Part shown: positions 1 through 8,997 of the stretch, piece by piece
Layout: each line of letters starts with the position of its first letter
Numbering within the stretch: position 1 is the first letter of the stretch
NCBI GenBank assembly: GCA_934121885.1
Contig: CAKOVH010000003.1
Span: 48,316 to 112,315 of the forward strand
Length of the DNA stretch: 64,000 nt
From: an uncultured Clostridia bacterium
Lineage (GTDB): Bacteria; Bacillota; Clostridia; TANB77; CAG-508
Reading direction: 5' to 3'
Program-made: the position numbers and the translations under genes
The notes under the pieces: generated by a model
Database searches by the model: none
What the model saw: only the letters and a program-made list of their open reading frames with translations
What the model was told of the DNA's origin: nothing

Positions 1-108
1 ATAAATTTATACATTTTTTCAATTATAATTCCCCTACCTTTATTTTAACCTAGATATTATAATAACATTTTTTATATGTTTTTTCAACCTAGTTTAAATA
101 TTTTCATG

Positions 109-139
109 AAAAAAGCACCGCAGTTGCGATGCTTTTTTT
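109..139 (-). terminator. Rho-independent terminator
   Basis: An inverted repeat with arms AAAAAGCA/TGCTTTTT and an inner CGCA/TGCG pair lies just past the stop of the S1-domain gene. It gives a T-run on the minus strand and looks bidirectional. Bases 1-108 are AT-rich and show no gene. Confidence 0.75.
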
Positions 140-164
140 GGTTAACTAAGCTAAACAGAATTTA

Positions 165-977
165 TCATTCTTTTGTCAAAAGAGCAACTAAACCAAGTTT
201 AAGTCCTTTTTCTGTTACTTTTCTGACATAGAATGATGCCTTTGTTCCTTCATGGATATGTGGAACTTCATTTGGAACGTCTACTATTCCTGAGATTGCT
301 GGTGTTACTTCAACATAATACCCATCACAGTCCTGCACAGGTAAGCATATTGTTCCAATGCATACGTCTCCACTTTTAGTGGCTACCGTATCAAACTCCA
401 AAGTTTTGAACGCATCTTTTCGAGATAGCGTTATTCTGTAATTTTCTTTAGGCGTTTTTATTTCCGTAATTTTCACCTTTATTGTATCCCCAACAGAAAA
501 ATATTTTTTAAGATTTTGGATACGACAGAGTGAGCAATACGAAATCGGAACAAATCCTATAACACCATTCCCGATGTCACAGAATAATCCATAATCATAT
601 ATGGCCGTTATCTGTACTCGCACATTTTTGTTTGCCTTTGAAGTTATTTGTTTATATGCTTCTTTGATGGTTTTTCTTCGAGAGAGTACATAAATACCAG
701 ATGATATTCCCATAATCTTTGCCGTTATCTTTTTTCCAACAATTGAGGAAATCTGATATGGTGTAAGAGTTGTATCTCCATAAGGATACGTATACTCATA
801 GATAGTTGCTTCCCTTTCAGGAATAATTCCTATCTTTCCACCACCCAGGTAGACAAATAAACAGCCAAGTTCTTTGTCATACCGAACTACTCTACCAACG
901 CATATTTTTCCAACTTCAAGATTCTGAGCATTGTGAAAATTTGCCAGCCCTTCAGGGCAAAGTTTAAATTCTGCCAT
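165..977 (-). CDS. S1 RNA-binding domain protein
   Basis: This 270-residue protein is made almost entirely of S1-type OB folds, so it probably binds RNA. Three S1-like units can be seen, at about residues 17-95, 115-195 and 205-265. The middle one is clearest, with the pattern YGLFCDIGNGVIGFVP followed by VGDTIKVKI. It is shorter than ribosomal protein S1 and has no extra catalytic domain. The start at 977 is chosen because GGAGG at 986-990 sits 8 bases upstream; an upstream in-frame ATG at 1052 has no such site. The gene is monocistronic with its own promoter and terminator. Its codon and base use look richer in G and C than its neighbours, which may point to transfer. The exact role (translation, RNA decay or regulation) cannot be told from the sequence. 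Confidence 0.8.
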   Translation of the reverse strand: MAEFKLCPEGLANFHNAQNLEVGKICVGRVVRYDKELGCLFVYLGGGKIGIIPEREATIYEYTYPYGDTTLTPYQISSIVGKKITAKIMGISSGIYVLSRRKTIKEAYKQITSKANKNVRVQITAIYDYGLFCDIGNGVIGFVPISYCSLCRIQNLKKYFSVGDTIKVKITEIKTPKENYRITLSRKDAFKTLEFDTVATKSGDVCIGTICLPVQDCDGYYVEVTPAISGIVDVPNEVPHIHEGTKASFYVRKVTEKGLKLGLVALLTKE

Positions 978-1023
978 AGTTTTTTCCTCCTGTAACATAT
1001 GGTCTTCCAAAGTTAACATTATC

Positions 1024-1052
1024 AGTTTAACATAAATTTGTATAAAAATCAA
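1024..1052 (-). promoter_or_regulatory. SigA-type promoter of the S1-domain gene
   Basis: On the minus strand TTGATT (1047-1052) and TAAACT (1024-1029) are separated by 17 bases, with a TG extension before the -10 box. Confidence 0.5.
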
Positions 1053-1099
1053 GTCTTGCTCTTTTTAATTACTTACAACATAATACTATCTATTATTTT

Positions 1100-2437
1100 T
1101 TAGTTATTAATTGCTACACCATTTACATATAATTTATATCCATTAAAATCAATATTACTGTAGCTTGAATCGCTATCATTTAGAGATGTTACATAACTAT
1201 CTCCTGTTAATTTTATCTTTGATGTTTTATCTAGAACAAGTTTTATATTTTTAGCAGTATTATCTCCATTAATTGTTCCTTCATAATATGAACTTTCATT
1301 CATTTCCATTTCTAGAGTAGAAATAGAATCCACCGAAATATTTCCTATAGCACTTTGGTTATTCATAACTAATGTAACAATTCCTCCATTTGATCCGCTT
1401 TTTCCCCAAGCTCCTTTCTCAGCTCTTAAAAAGTATCCATTTTTATCATTGTTTGTTATTGTATTGTTACTCAAATTAATTGTTGCTTTAGCATCATTTA
1501 CAGTTATATCAGCAGTAGAATAGATAGTAGGCGAACCTTGACCATTTGTTGTATATGTTCCTTTGTCTACAGTAACTGTTCCTCCTCCACGATCAGTTCT
1601 TATTGCAGCACTTGAAGTACCACTTGTAGTAATTGTTAAATTAGTTGCTTTGGTTATGCCTCCCCCAGTAGTCATTATTCCTCCTGCATTATCTCCTGTT
1701 GTTGTAATTTTAGAATTACTAATTGCAATAATAGCTGAATTATTTCCATAAAAACTACTGCTGTCTCCTCCATCAGAATCTCCTGTTTTTTCTACAGTAC
1801 TATCAGATATTGTTGCTTTTATCTTCCCATTTATTAGCATTGCATTTTCATCAGAATTTGATGATGTAACTGTTTCTCCTGTTATTGTTGTATCTTCTGT
1901 TATTTCTTTTACCCCAGTATATGATACTGAACTGCCCATATTTCCAGAAGGCTTTTTAGTATCATCTCTTTCCATCATACCATCTGTCATTTTACTATTA
2001 CTTGTATTTAAAAAATAATTATTGGTTAGATATATATCTAATACTGTAAGTACTGATGTAAGAATAACTATGCTTATAATCAAAATTATTATTTTGTTTT
2101 TATTTGTGAATACTTCTTTTACAGTAATTTTATTGAACTTTGATATAATTAAATATACAAGAGATATAGATAATATTAATCCTTCAGCACCAAATACAAT
2201 ATAATATACATATGATAAGTTGTTTTGTTTTTTATCTAATTCTTTCATATCTTGGTTATCTGGCATTTCTGTTGGTTTCTGCATATCCCCTTCATTATTA
2301 CTTTCACCCTGCTCAATACTTTGATTGTTTTTTGTGGTTGTACTATTACTTTTTGCATAATTCATTGTAAAGAACATAGCATATACCATAAGCAATATTA
2401 ATGCAATCATTAAAATGTTTTTTAAAGTTCTTTTCAT
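1100..2437 (-). CDS. Membrane-anchored beta-helix repeat protein, short form
   Basis: This 445-residue protein has hydrophobic segments at about residues 7-25, 76-98 and 115-137, then an extracellular domain rich in Gly, Thr, Ser and Asn from about residue 170. That domain has the TSxxSDENAM, GGDSSSFYG, SSAAIRTDRGGGT and SPTIYSTADI patterns of a right-handed beta-helix family common in gut Clostridia. Compared with my memory of that family, segments near residues 246-250 and 317-322 are missing, so it appears to have lost coils. The start is supported by a GGAGG upstream of 2437. Its function is unknown; a surface or adhesion role is only an inference. It follows the P-type ATPase gene by 48 bases and may be cotranscribed with it. 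Confidence 0.7.
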   Translation of the reverse strand: MKRTLKNILMIALILLMVYAMFFTMNYAKSNSTTTKNNQSIEQGESNNEGDMQKPTEMPDNQDMKELDKKQNNLSYVYYIVFGAEGLILSISLVYLIISKFNKITVKEVFTNKNKIIILIISIVILTSVLTVLDIYLTNNYFLNTSNSKMTDGMMERDDTKKPSGNMGSSVSYTGVKEITEDTTITGETVTSSNSDENAMLINGKIKATISDSTVEKTGDSDGGDSSSFYGNNSAIIAISNSKITTTGDNAGGIMTTGGGITKATNLTITTSGTSSAAIRTDRGGGTVTVDKGTYTTNGQGSPTIYSTADITVNDAKATINLSNNTITNNDKNGYFLRAEKGAWGKSGSNGGIVTLVMNNQSAIGNISVDSISTLEMEMNESSYYEGTINGDNTAKNIKLVLDKTSKIKLTGDSYVTSLNDSDSSYSNIDFNGYKLYVNGVAINN

Positions 2438-2485
2438 ATATTTTTTCCTCCTTTAAATATTTATTGCTTATAATATATCTCCCAA

Positions 2486-5059
2486 TTATTGAAATTTTAT
2501 TGAATTTTGCTTTTTTATTAATTTAAAAATTTCCATTACAATAATGACCGGAATTGTTAATATTAATAAGATAATTATTTGTCTTCCACTTATTACTGAA
2601 AGTTTAAATATACTTGCTAAAGACTCATTTGTTACAATTAATATTTGAATTAAGGTTGTAATAATAATTGACGCTATCAAAAAAATGTTATTTTTAATTG
2701 GTATTTTAAATATAGATAAATTTTCACTTCTACAATTAAATATATGAATATTTTCAATAAATACCATTAATGTTAATAATAATGATCTAATCGTTGTTAT
2801 ATCATATTGCTTTGTTTTTGTTATATATATATACATAATAAATTCAATAACTGCCATTGTAACTGCAGAAACAGCTATTTCTATTATTAAGAGTTTATTA
2901 AATATTACTTCTTTTTTTCTTTTAGATTTTTTATTCATTACATCTTCTATATCTTTTTCAAAAGCTAGTGCATCTCCTTGTATACCATTACTAATTAAAT
3001 TTAGCCATAAAAATTGTATTGCAAGAAGCGGTATTGGCAAGCCTACAATTATAGAAAATATAAATAATATGATCTCTGAAAATCCTGTAGATAGTAATAG
3101 ATAAATAACCTTTCTAATATTGTTATAGGCTCGTCTTCCTTCTTCAATTCCGTGAACAATGCTAGAAAAATTATCATCTACAATTATCATACTTCCAGTT
3201 TCTTTTGCAATATCTGTTCCACTTCCCATAGCCACACCAATATCTGCAGCTTTTAGTGCCGGAGTATCATTTACCCCATCACCAGTTACTGCAATAATCT
3301 CGCCCTCACCTTTTAACTTTTCTACTATATTTAATTTATCCATAGGAGTAACACGAGAATATACATCCTCAATTTCTAGTCTCTTGGCAATAGCTTCTGC
3401 TGTAAGTTTATAGTCTCCTGTAATCATAGTTATTCCAATTCCAGCTTTTTTACATTCATATATAGCATTTACAACATCCTCTCTAATAGGATCAACAAAA
3501 GCTACCATTCCCATGTATATTAGTTTTGGAATATCATCTTGAGTAAATTTATCATTTTGAAATTTTATATTATTCTTTTTAGCCAAAGCTATAACTCTAA
3601 ATCCTTGGCTTGATAATTCATCTGCTTGATCTATAATTTTATTATAATCCAAATCTACAATTTCACCTTTGTATAACATTGTTGTACAAAACTCCAAAAC
3701 TTTTTCTATTCCGCCTTTCATTGCTACATTAATTTCTCTGTTTTCTTCATATAATACAGATGAATATTTAAGTCTTGATTCATATGGTATCATATCAATA
3801 ATATGATTTTCTTTTTTTACCTCCATCTTATATCCAAGTGCTAAAAACGCAATGTCTATTGCATCACCATGATATTTCCATTTTCCGTTTTCATGTAATA
3901 GGCTTGCCTCATTTGCTAAAACTCCAAGTTTAGCAATTTCTTTCATTTGTTCTATACTATTATTAGAAATATCGTTTTCCGCTTCATAACTTCCGTTATC
4001 ATTGTGTCCTGCTCCTGTAATATAAATCATATCTCCACTGGGAAGCACAATTTTTTTTGCCGTTTGCTCATTAACTGTTAATGTTCCTGTTTTATCTGTT
4101 GCAATTCTTGTACAACTTCCTAAACTTTCAACAGCATTTAATTTTTTAACAATAACATTCCTTTTAGCCATTTTTGAAGCGGCAATAGATAAAACAATAG
4201 TCATTGCAATTGTTAATCCTTCGGGTATTGCAGAAACAGTTAATGCTACAACAGTTGATAATATATCTGAAAATGCGTATCCTTTAATATACAAGAAGAT
4301 TGATATTAAACTTGCAAGAATAATAAATCCTACACTAATTTGTTTTGTAAACTTATCCATTTTTACAACTAGTGGAGATTTTGTTTCTTCTCGTTCTATA
4401 ACACTTTTAGCTATCTTTCCAAACTCCGTATTTTTTCCAATTCCAACTACTATTCCTTTAGCGCGTCCTTTTATTATAATAGTTCCAGCATATACTAAAT
4501 CTTTTCTATCTAATAAGTCTCCTGTTTCATCTTGACTATCAGCATCTTTTGTTTTTGTAACAGATTCTCCTGTAAGTATAGATTCATCTACTAATAACTC
4601 ATATGTTTCTATTAATTTTAAGTCTGCTGGTACTTTATCCCCAGACTCTAGTAATACAATATCTCCTAAAGTTATATCTTCTGAATCTATATTTTTTACT
4701 AAATCATCTCTAATAACTTTTGACTTAATTCGTATTAAATTTTGTAATGTCTGACTATCTTTTTCAGCTTTCCATTCTTGGTATGTTCCAATAATAGAAT
4801 TTATAAAAATAACAGCTAGTATAAAAAAAGAATCAGCATAATTTTTAGTTATAATGGAAAGAATAACAGAAACAAATAATATTAAAATAATTGGACTTTT
4901 GAACTGTTCTACAAAAGTCTCAAATAATGTTTTCTTTTTTGCTTTTGGTATTAAGTTTTTTCCATTTATTTTTATTCTTTTTTGTGCTTCTTCTTGAGTT
5001 AAACCTTTTTTACTACTATTAAAATATTTAAAAACTTCATCAATGCTAATATTCCACAT
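2486..5059 (-). CDS. P-type cation-transporting ATPase (P2-like)
   Basis: This is an 857-residue P-type ATPase of normal length for the P2 class. It carries the N-terminal cation ATPase domain, the TGES actuator motif (163-166), PEGL in M4 (279-282), the phosphorylated Asp322 in DKTGTLT and the hinge TGDGVNDTPAL. These show an ATP-driven cation pump of the Ca/Na-K branch in the cytoplasmic membrane. In M6, where SERCA has NLVTDG, this protein has NLISNG, so an acidic cation ligand is replaced by Asn. The transported ion is therefore uncertain although the overall layout resembles calcium pumps. AAAGGAG precedes the ATG at 5059. The gene is divergent from the guanine deaminase gene. Confidence 0.88.
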   Translation of the reverse strand: MWNISIDEVFKYFNSSKKGLTQEEAQKRIKINGKNLIPKAKKKTLFETFVEQFKSPIILILFVSVILSIITKNYADSFFILAVIFINSIIGTYQEWKAEKDSQTLQNLIRIKSKVIRDDLVKNIDSEDITLGDIVLLESGDKVPADLKLIETYELLVDESILTGESVTKTKDADSQDETGDLLDRKDLVYAGTIIIKGRAKGIVVGIGKNTEFGKIAKSVIEREETKSPLVVKMDKFTKQISVGFIILASLISIFLYIKGYAFSDILSTVVALTVSAIPEGLTIAMTIVLSIAASKMAKRNVIVKKLNAVESLGSCTRIATDKTGTLTVNEQTAKKIVLPSGDMIYITGAGHNDNGSYEAENDISNNSIEQMKEIAKLGVLANEASLLHENGKWKYHGDAIDIAFLALGYKMEVKKENHIIDMIPYESRLKYSSVLYEENREINVAMKGGIEKVLEFCTTMLYKGEIVDLDYNKIIDQADELSSQGFRVIALAKKNNIKFQNDKFTQDDIPKLIYMGMVAFVDPIREDVVNAIYECKKAGIGITMITGDYKLTAEAIAKRLEIEDVYSRVTPMDKLNIVEKLKGEGEIIAVTGDGVNDTPALKAADIGVAMGSGTDIAKETGSMIIVDDNFSSIVHGIEEGRRAYNNIRKVIYLLLSTGFSEIILFIFSIIVGLPIPLLAIQFLWLNLISNGIQGDALAFEKDIEDVMNKKSKRKKEVIFNKLLIIEIAVSAVTMAVIEFIMYIYITKTKQYDITTIRSLLLTLMVFIENIHIFNCRSENLSIFKIPIKNNIFLIASIIITTLIQILIVTNESLASIFKLSVISGRQIIILLILTIPVIIVMEIFKLIKKQNSIKFQ

Positions 5060-5125
5060 AAAAATCTCCTTTTTTTGTATTATTTACAATTTCAAAAATT
5101 TTTATGCTCTTTAGTATTAAAACTA

Positions 5126-5155
5126 TTGGATAATTATTATAATATATGCTAAAAT
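5126..5155 (+). promoter_or_regulatory. Probable promoter of guanine deaminase gene
   Basis: TTGGAT (5126-5131) and TAAAAT (5150-5155) are 18 bases apart, with TGC before the -10 box. Confidence 0.35.
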
Positions 5156-5186
5156 ATGTACTGAATTTTATTAAGGAGGATTTACT

Positions 5187-5648
5187 ATGAATGAATATAT
5201 GAAACTTGCAAAAGAAGTGGCCGAGAAAGGAATAACTAACAAAGAAGGAGGTCCTTTTGGAGCAATTATAGTTAACTCAGAAGGCGAAGTTATTTCTACT
5301 GGAAATAATCAAGTTTTAAAAAATAATGATCCAACTGCACATGCCGAAATTGTTGCTATTCGTAACGCATGTTCAAAGCTAAATACTTATGATTTATCAG
5401 ATTATATTTTATATACATCATGTGAGCCTTGTCCTATGTGTTTATCTGCAATCATTTGGGCTAATATAAAAGATGTATATTATGCTTGTACTAGAATAGA
5501 TGCAGAATCTATTGGTTTTAGAGATAATATGATATATGATTATTTAGCAGGAAATAAAAATAACATTATTAAACTACACCCTTTAGATAGAGATGCTTGC
5601 ATAGATATATTTAATAGGTATAAAGAAGAAAATAATATAATATATTAA
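5187..5648 (+). CDS. guaD: Guanine deaminase (CDA fold)
   Basis: This 153-residue enzyme of the cytidine deaminase superfamily is most like GuaD, which deaminates guanine to xanthine for purine salvage. The zinc site is visible as H52-A-E54 and P81-C82-x-x-C85. The downstream segment VYYACTRIDAESIGFRD is typical of GuaD and differs from the TadA tRNA adenosine deaminases. The length matches the Bacillus enzyme. AAGGAGGA lies 6-7 bases before the ATG. It is a single-gene unit with its own likely promoter and terminator. Confidence 0.85.
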   Translation: MNEYMKLAKEVAEKGITNKEGGPFGAIIVNSEGEVISTGNNQVLKNNDPTAHAEIVAIRNACSKLNTYDLSDYILYTSCEPCPMCLSAIIWANIKDVYYACTRIDAESIGFRDNMIYDYLAGNKNNIIKLHPLDRDACIDIFNRYKEENNIIY

Positions 5649-5654
5649 AAATAT

Positions 5655-5710
5655 AATGGAGCTTAAATATATAATTATTTATAAATTACATATCTAAGCT
5701 CCATTTTTTT
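5655..5710 (+). terminator. Rho-independent terminator after guaD
   Basis: Arms AATGGAGCTTA (5655-5665) and TAAGCTCCATT (5695-5705) enclose a 29-base AT-rich loop and are followed by a T-run. Confidence 0.75.
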
Positions 5711-5714
5711 GATG

Positions 5715-6527
5715 TTATTTAGAATTTAATTTTGCCAATTGTTCTGAATGTTTATTAAGTGTATCCTCTAAAATTGATATTTTTACTGAATGAAATTGTA
5801 ATGTTCTTTCTTCCTTATCTAGCATTTTATCATTTGCTGTAATTTTTTCTTGATTTGCAACAACAGCATCGAATAACACTGAAATTTTATTTGCAATACA
5901 ATCCTCTATTATTACCATAGATCTTTGTAAATCATCTAGAATACGTGTATGGTTATCAAGTATGTTTCTTATATCTTTTAGTTCTTTTGAATGTTCATTT
6001 TGTACTCTTTTTAATTCTTTGATATCAACTTTCATATTCTCAATGTCTTTTCCTTGTTTGTCCTGAATTCTCTTTAGTTCTTCGATATCTTTTCCCTGTT
6101 TTGCTTGAATTGCTTTTAATTCTTCGATGTCTTTTCCTTGCTTTGCTTGAATTGCTTTTAGTTCTTCAATGTCTTTTCCTTGCTTTGCTTGAATTTCTTT
6201 TAGTTCTTCAATGTCTTTTCCTTGCTTTGCTTGAATTTCTTTTAGTTCTTCAATGTCTTTTCCTTGCTTTGCTTGAATTTCTTTTAGTTCTTCGATGTCT
6301 TTTCCTTGCTTTGCTTGAACTTCTTTTAGTTCTTCGATGTCTTTTCCTTGCTTTGCTTGAATTTCTTTTAGTTCTTCGATGTCTTTTCCTTGCTTTGCTT
6401 GAACTTCCTTTAGTTCTTCAATGTCTTTTCCTTGCTTTGCTTGAATTGCTTTTAATTCTTCAATGTCTTTTCCTTGCTTTGCTTGAACTTCCTTTAATTC
6501 TATCAAATGTTTTTCCATATTTTTCAC
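5715..6527 (-). CDS. Coiled-coil protein with eleven 14-residue repeats
   Basis: This 270-residue soluble protein has no signal peptide or membrane segment. Residues 13-166 are eleven tandem copies of a 14-residue unit, consensus EIQAKQGKDIEELK, equal to two heptads, so a long parallel coiled coil is expected. Only the first two positions (EV, EI or AI) vary, and the last copy is degenerate (RIQDKQGKDIENMK). The C-terminal 100 residues are also heptad-like with occasional Asn and His. AAAGGAGG sits upstream of the ATG at 6527. I recognise no enzymatic domain. Coiled-coil proteins of this look occur widely in Firmicutes as hypothetical proteins. The near identity of the DNA repeats implies recent expansion and likely copy-number variation. 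Confidence 0.8.
   Translation of the reverse strand: MKNMEKHLIELKEVQAKQGKDIEELKAIQAKQGKDIEELKEVQAKQGKDIEELKEIQAKQGKDIEELKEVQAKQGKDIEELKEIQAKQGKDIEELKEIQAKQGKDIEELKEIQAKQGKDIEELKAIQAKQGKDIEELKAIQAKQGKDIEELKRIQDKQGKDIENMKVDIKELKRVQNEHSKELKDIRNILDNHTRILDDLQRSMVIIEDCIANKISVLFDAVVANQEKITANDKMLDKEERTLQFHSVKISILEDTLNKHSEQLAKLNSK
6030..6491 (-). repeat. 42-bp in-frame tandem repeat, 11 copies
   Basis: Eleven 42-bp units fill 462 bp inside the coiled-coil gene. They are nearly identical at the DNA level, differing mainly in the first codons and a few third positions. Unit length is a multiple of three, so gain or loss of copies keeps the frame. Confidence 0.93.
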
Positions 6528-6639
6528 CTCCTTTTTAATAACGGAATTATAACATTAATAAAATAAAATCGCAATAAAAAATAGCATTTTATTTTATTTT
6601 GTTGTATAATATCTAAAATTTAATTAAAAGGACTTAAAT

Positions 6640-7542
6640 ATGATATTAAAGTATAAAATTAAAGAAACTGACACATATATAATTATAAAAGATGTATTAA
6701 AATCATACTTTCAGATTTCTGACAGATTACTTTTAAAATTAAAAAGAGAGGAAAAAATATTTTTAAATTCTAAAAAATCATACATTTATTCTAGTGTAAA
6801 AGCAAACGATATAGTAGAGGTGTTTTTAGATTTTGACGAGGATAATTCAAATATAATTCCGACAAAAATGAACTTAGATATCTTGTATGAAGATGAGTGT
6901 TATTTAATAATTAATAAGGCTCCAGGAATACCTGTTCATCCATCTATGGACCACTTTACAGATAGTCTTTCAAATGGTATTAGATATTATTTCGATTCTA
7001 TAGGAATTAATAAAAAAATTAGACCAGTTAATCGCTTGGATAAAGATACTTCAGGTATCGTTATATTTGCTAAAAATGAATATGTACAAGAATGTCTTAT
7101 AAAACAAATGCAAGCAAATACTTTTCATAAAGAGTATATAGCAATTTGTGAAGGACACTTTAATGAAAATAGTGGCATTATAGATGCTCCTATTGCCAGG
7201 AAAGAAAATAGCATTATTGAAAGATGTGTTAACTTTAATTGTAGTGAAAATGCAATTACTGAATACGAAGTATTACAAGAAAGTGAAAATATATTTTCTC
7301 CTTATTCTGTAGTCAAGTGCATTTTAAGAACTGGTAGAACACATCAAATACGTGTTCACATGCAATATATAAATCACCCTATTTTAGGAGACACATTATA
7401 TGGAAAGCAATCTAATTTAATTAATAGGCAAGCTTTACATTCTTATAAAACTAGTTTTATTCATCCTCTTTTAAGAAAAAAAGTAGAATATATTGCTCCA
7501 ATTCCAGATGATTTATTGCAATTAATTAACGAAAAAAGATAG
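6640..7542 (+). CDS. RluA-family RNA pseudouridine synthase
   Basis: This 300-residue enzyme converts uridine to pseudouridine in rRNA or tRNA. An S4-like RNA-binding segment occupies about residues 15-65. The catalytic motif NRLDKDTSG places the nucleophile at Asp134, and RTHQIRVHM near residue 230 is the conserved RluA motif. The length is that of RluD-like proteins. The site AAAAGGAC before the ATG is modest. It is divergent from the coiled-coil gene, and its stop codon lies inside the terminator hairpin. Which RNA position is modified cannot be read from the sequence. Confidence 0.9.
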   Translation: MILKYKIKETDTYIIIKDVLKSYFQISDRLLLKLKREEKIFLNSKKSYIYSSVKANDIVEVFLDFDEDNSNIIPTKMNLDILYEDECYLIINKAPGIPVHPSMDHFTDSLSNGIRYYFDSIGINKKIRPVNRLDKDTSGIVIFAKNEYVQECLIKQMQANTFHKEYIAICEGHFNENSGIIDAPIARKENSIIERCVNFNCSENAITEYEVLQESENIFSPYSVVKCILRTGRTHQIRVHMQYINHPILGDTLYGKQSNLINRQALHSYKTSFIHPLLRKKVEYIAPIPDDLLQLINEKR

Positions 7543-7560
7543 GCTTAAACCTATCTTTTT
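7533..7560. terminator. Bidirectional terminator between rluA-like gene and rnpB
   Basis: Arms AAAAAGATAGG and CCTATCTTTTT enclose a 6-base loop. A T-run exists on both strands, so it can end both the plus-strand synthase mRNA and the minus-strand RNase P RNA. Confidence 0.85.
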
Positions 7561-7569
7561 ACATTTATA

Positions 7570-7914
7570 CAAGTAAATCTGTAAGCCGGGTTCTGTCTAG
7601 AATAGTCATTTATCTATTACATATATTACTATATGTCTCATGCCACCAAATTAAGAAGACGACGAGCAGTCTTAACCTTCTTGTCTCGGTGTTGCTCCTG
7701 ATGGGGTTTACATTGACCCAGAATGTCACCATTCCAGCGGTAAGCTCTTACCTCACCTTTTCATCCTTACCTATTAATAGGCGGTTATTTTCTGTTGCAC
7801 TTTCCTTAAGGTTACCCTCACTGGACGTTATCCAGCATCATTGCTCTATGGGGCCCGGACTTTCCTCGTACGCTGCCTTTCGGCATTGCTATACGCGACT
7901 ATTTAATTTACTCT
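7570..7914 (-). ncRNA. rnpB: RNase P RNA (M1 RNA)
   Basis: This is the catalytic RNA of RNase P, which trims tRNA 5' leaders. On the minus strand the conserved GAGGAAAGTCC lies at 7857-7867 and ACAGAACCCGGCTTA at 7582-7596. The ends AGTAAAT and ATTTACT (7906-7912 and 7572-7578) pair as helix P1. The layout after GAGGAAAGTCC (GGGC...CCATAG) resembles class A more than the Bacillus class B. A consensus promoter starts transcription near 7914. The ends are estimated from P1 and are good to a few bases. Confidence 0.93.
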
Positions 7915-7920
7915 TTTTAT

Positions 7921-7949
7921 ATTTTACAACATACATACCAAATTGTCAA
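7921..7949 (-). promoter_or_regulatory. SigA promoter of rnpB
   Basis: On the minus strand TTGACA (7944-7949) and TAAAAT (7921-7926) are 17 bases apart. The predicted start matches the RNase P RNA 5' end. Confidence 0.75.
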
Positions 7950-7952
7950 ATT

Positions 7953-8864
7953 TTAATCTATAGCATCTAACTCTTGCATAAGGTTTTTATAATTTATATA
8001 AAAAACTTTTTTATCTGCTTTATCAGTTGTTTTCTGTATTTCATTTAATAGTATATACGCTTTATTGATGCTATTTGTACCAGATTTATCGTTTGAACGG
8101 TTATTAACAATATTCATATATGAAGCCTGTGCTAATTTTAATTTTTCATTAATCTGTGTCCATTTGTCATTATACTCTGCTAGAGCATATGCATATAATA
8201 TATTTGATTTTGTTTCTAATATATAAATATTAGTTGTATTGTCTGAATAATTTTTCATATATGAAGCAAGTAAACTATATAAATTTGCTAGTTCTCCCAT
8301 TGCCGTTTCTTTATGTTTACTTTCTAATGCTTTTGTTACATTATCTAATGTACTTGTATATTTTAAAAGATTATCCTTATTAACATTCAAACTGTTTAAA
8401 TCTATAAGGACGGTAGTCCATGTTGAATACATTTTTTCTACTTCTTTTTTTATATAATCCCAGTCTATACTATCTCCTGTATTTACAAGAATACTACTAT
8501 ATTCAATATTTATGCTTGTTGTATTTATTGAATTGCTTTGACTTTTTCCACTTTCACTACTTTTAGATTTTTGTTCATCATTGTTTGAGCTTTGACTTTG
8601 GCTTTCTTCATATGAGCTAGAATCTGTTTTATCATCCTTTTTTTCAGTAACGCTTTGTTCAACCACTTTATAATTGGCATAATTTATGTTATTAAACTTA
8701 TTCATTAATAAAATTACAGTTCTGGCTAAATAGCTGATTTCTTCATCTGCTTTAGACTTTAGTGAAGATGTATCATCTTTAGGTGTTTTATTTGTACTAT
8801 ATACATAAACTCCTCCAAATGCAACTAATAATACTGCAATAATTATTATAATATATTTTTTCAT
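7953..8864 (-). CDS. Hypothetical membrane-anchored extracytoplasmic protein
   Basis: This 303-residue protein has one N-terminal membrane segment (about residues 4-23) with no lipobox cysteine, so it is likely anchored with the rest outside. Residues about 75-115 are a low-complexity linker rich in Ser, Gln, Asn and Lys. The remainder is predicted helical. I recognise no family. GGAGG lies 12 bases before the ATG, slightly far. It ends 38 bases before rnpB on the same strand, and the rnpB promoter overlaps that gap. Confidence 0.65.
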   Translation of the reverse strand: MKKYIIIIIAVLLVAFGGVYVYSTNKTPKDDTSSLKSKADEEISYLARTVILLMNKFNNINYANYKVVEQSVTEKKDDKTDSSSYEESQSQSSNNDEQKSKSSESGKSQSNSINTTSINIEYSSILVNTGDSIDWDYIKKEVEKMYSTWTTVLIDLNSLNVNKDNLLKYTSTLDNVTKALESKHKETAMGELANLYSLLASYMKNYSDNTTNIYILETKSNILYAYALAEYNDKWTQINEKLKLAQASYMNIVNNRSNDKSGTNSINKAYILLNEIQKTTDKADKKVFYINYKNLMQELDAID

Positions 8865-8997
8865 TAAAAATACAATCCTCCGTTTAGAAATATATTTTTA
8901 TTTTATTATTCCAAAAAAATTACCTTTTATTCTCTGGTATTTTTATTTTTATTTGAAAAATACTATTAATAAATATAAAAATCGCAAGGAGAACAAA

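Noticed and set aside
2486..5059. Firm assignment as a calcium pump
   Set aside because: The M6 ligand motif has Asn instead of Asp, so only a general cation ATPase call is justified.
5187..5648. tRNA adenosine deaminase TadA
   Set aside because: The zinc motif is shared, but the segment after the cysteines (TRIDAESIGFRD) is of the guanine deaminase type.
6030..6491. CRISPR array
   Set aside because: The 42-bp units are directly tandem with no spacers, are in frame with a coding gene and no cas genes are near.
6101..6538. Plus-strand ORF of Leu/Phe-rich repeats opposite the coiled-coil gene
   Set aside because: It is the mirror image of the 42-bp repeat in an open antisense frame. It lacks a good ribosome site and its product is a compositional artefact.
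7689..7970. Plus-strand 93-codon ORF
   Set aside because: It overlaps the RNase P RNA on the opposite strand and has no ribosome site.
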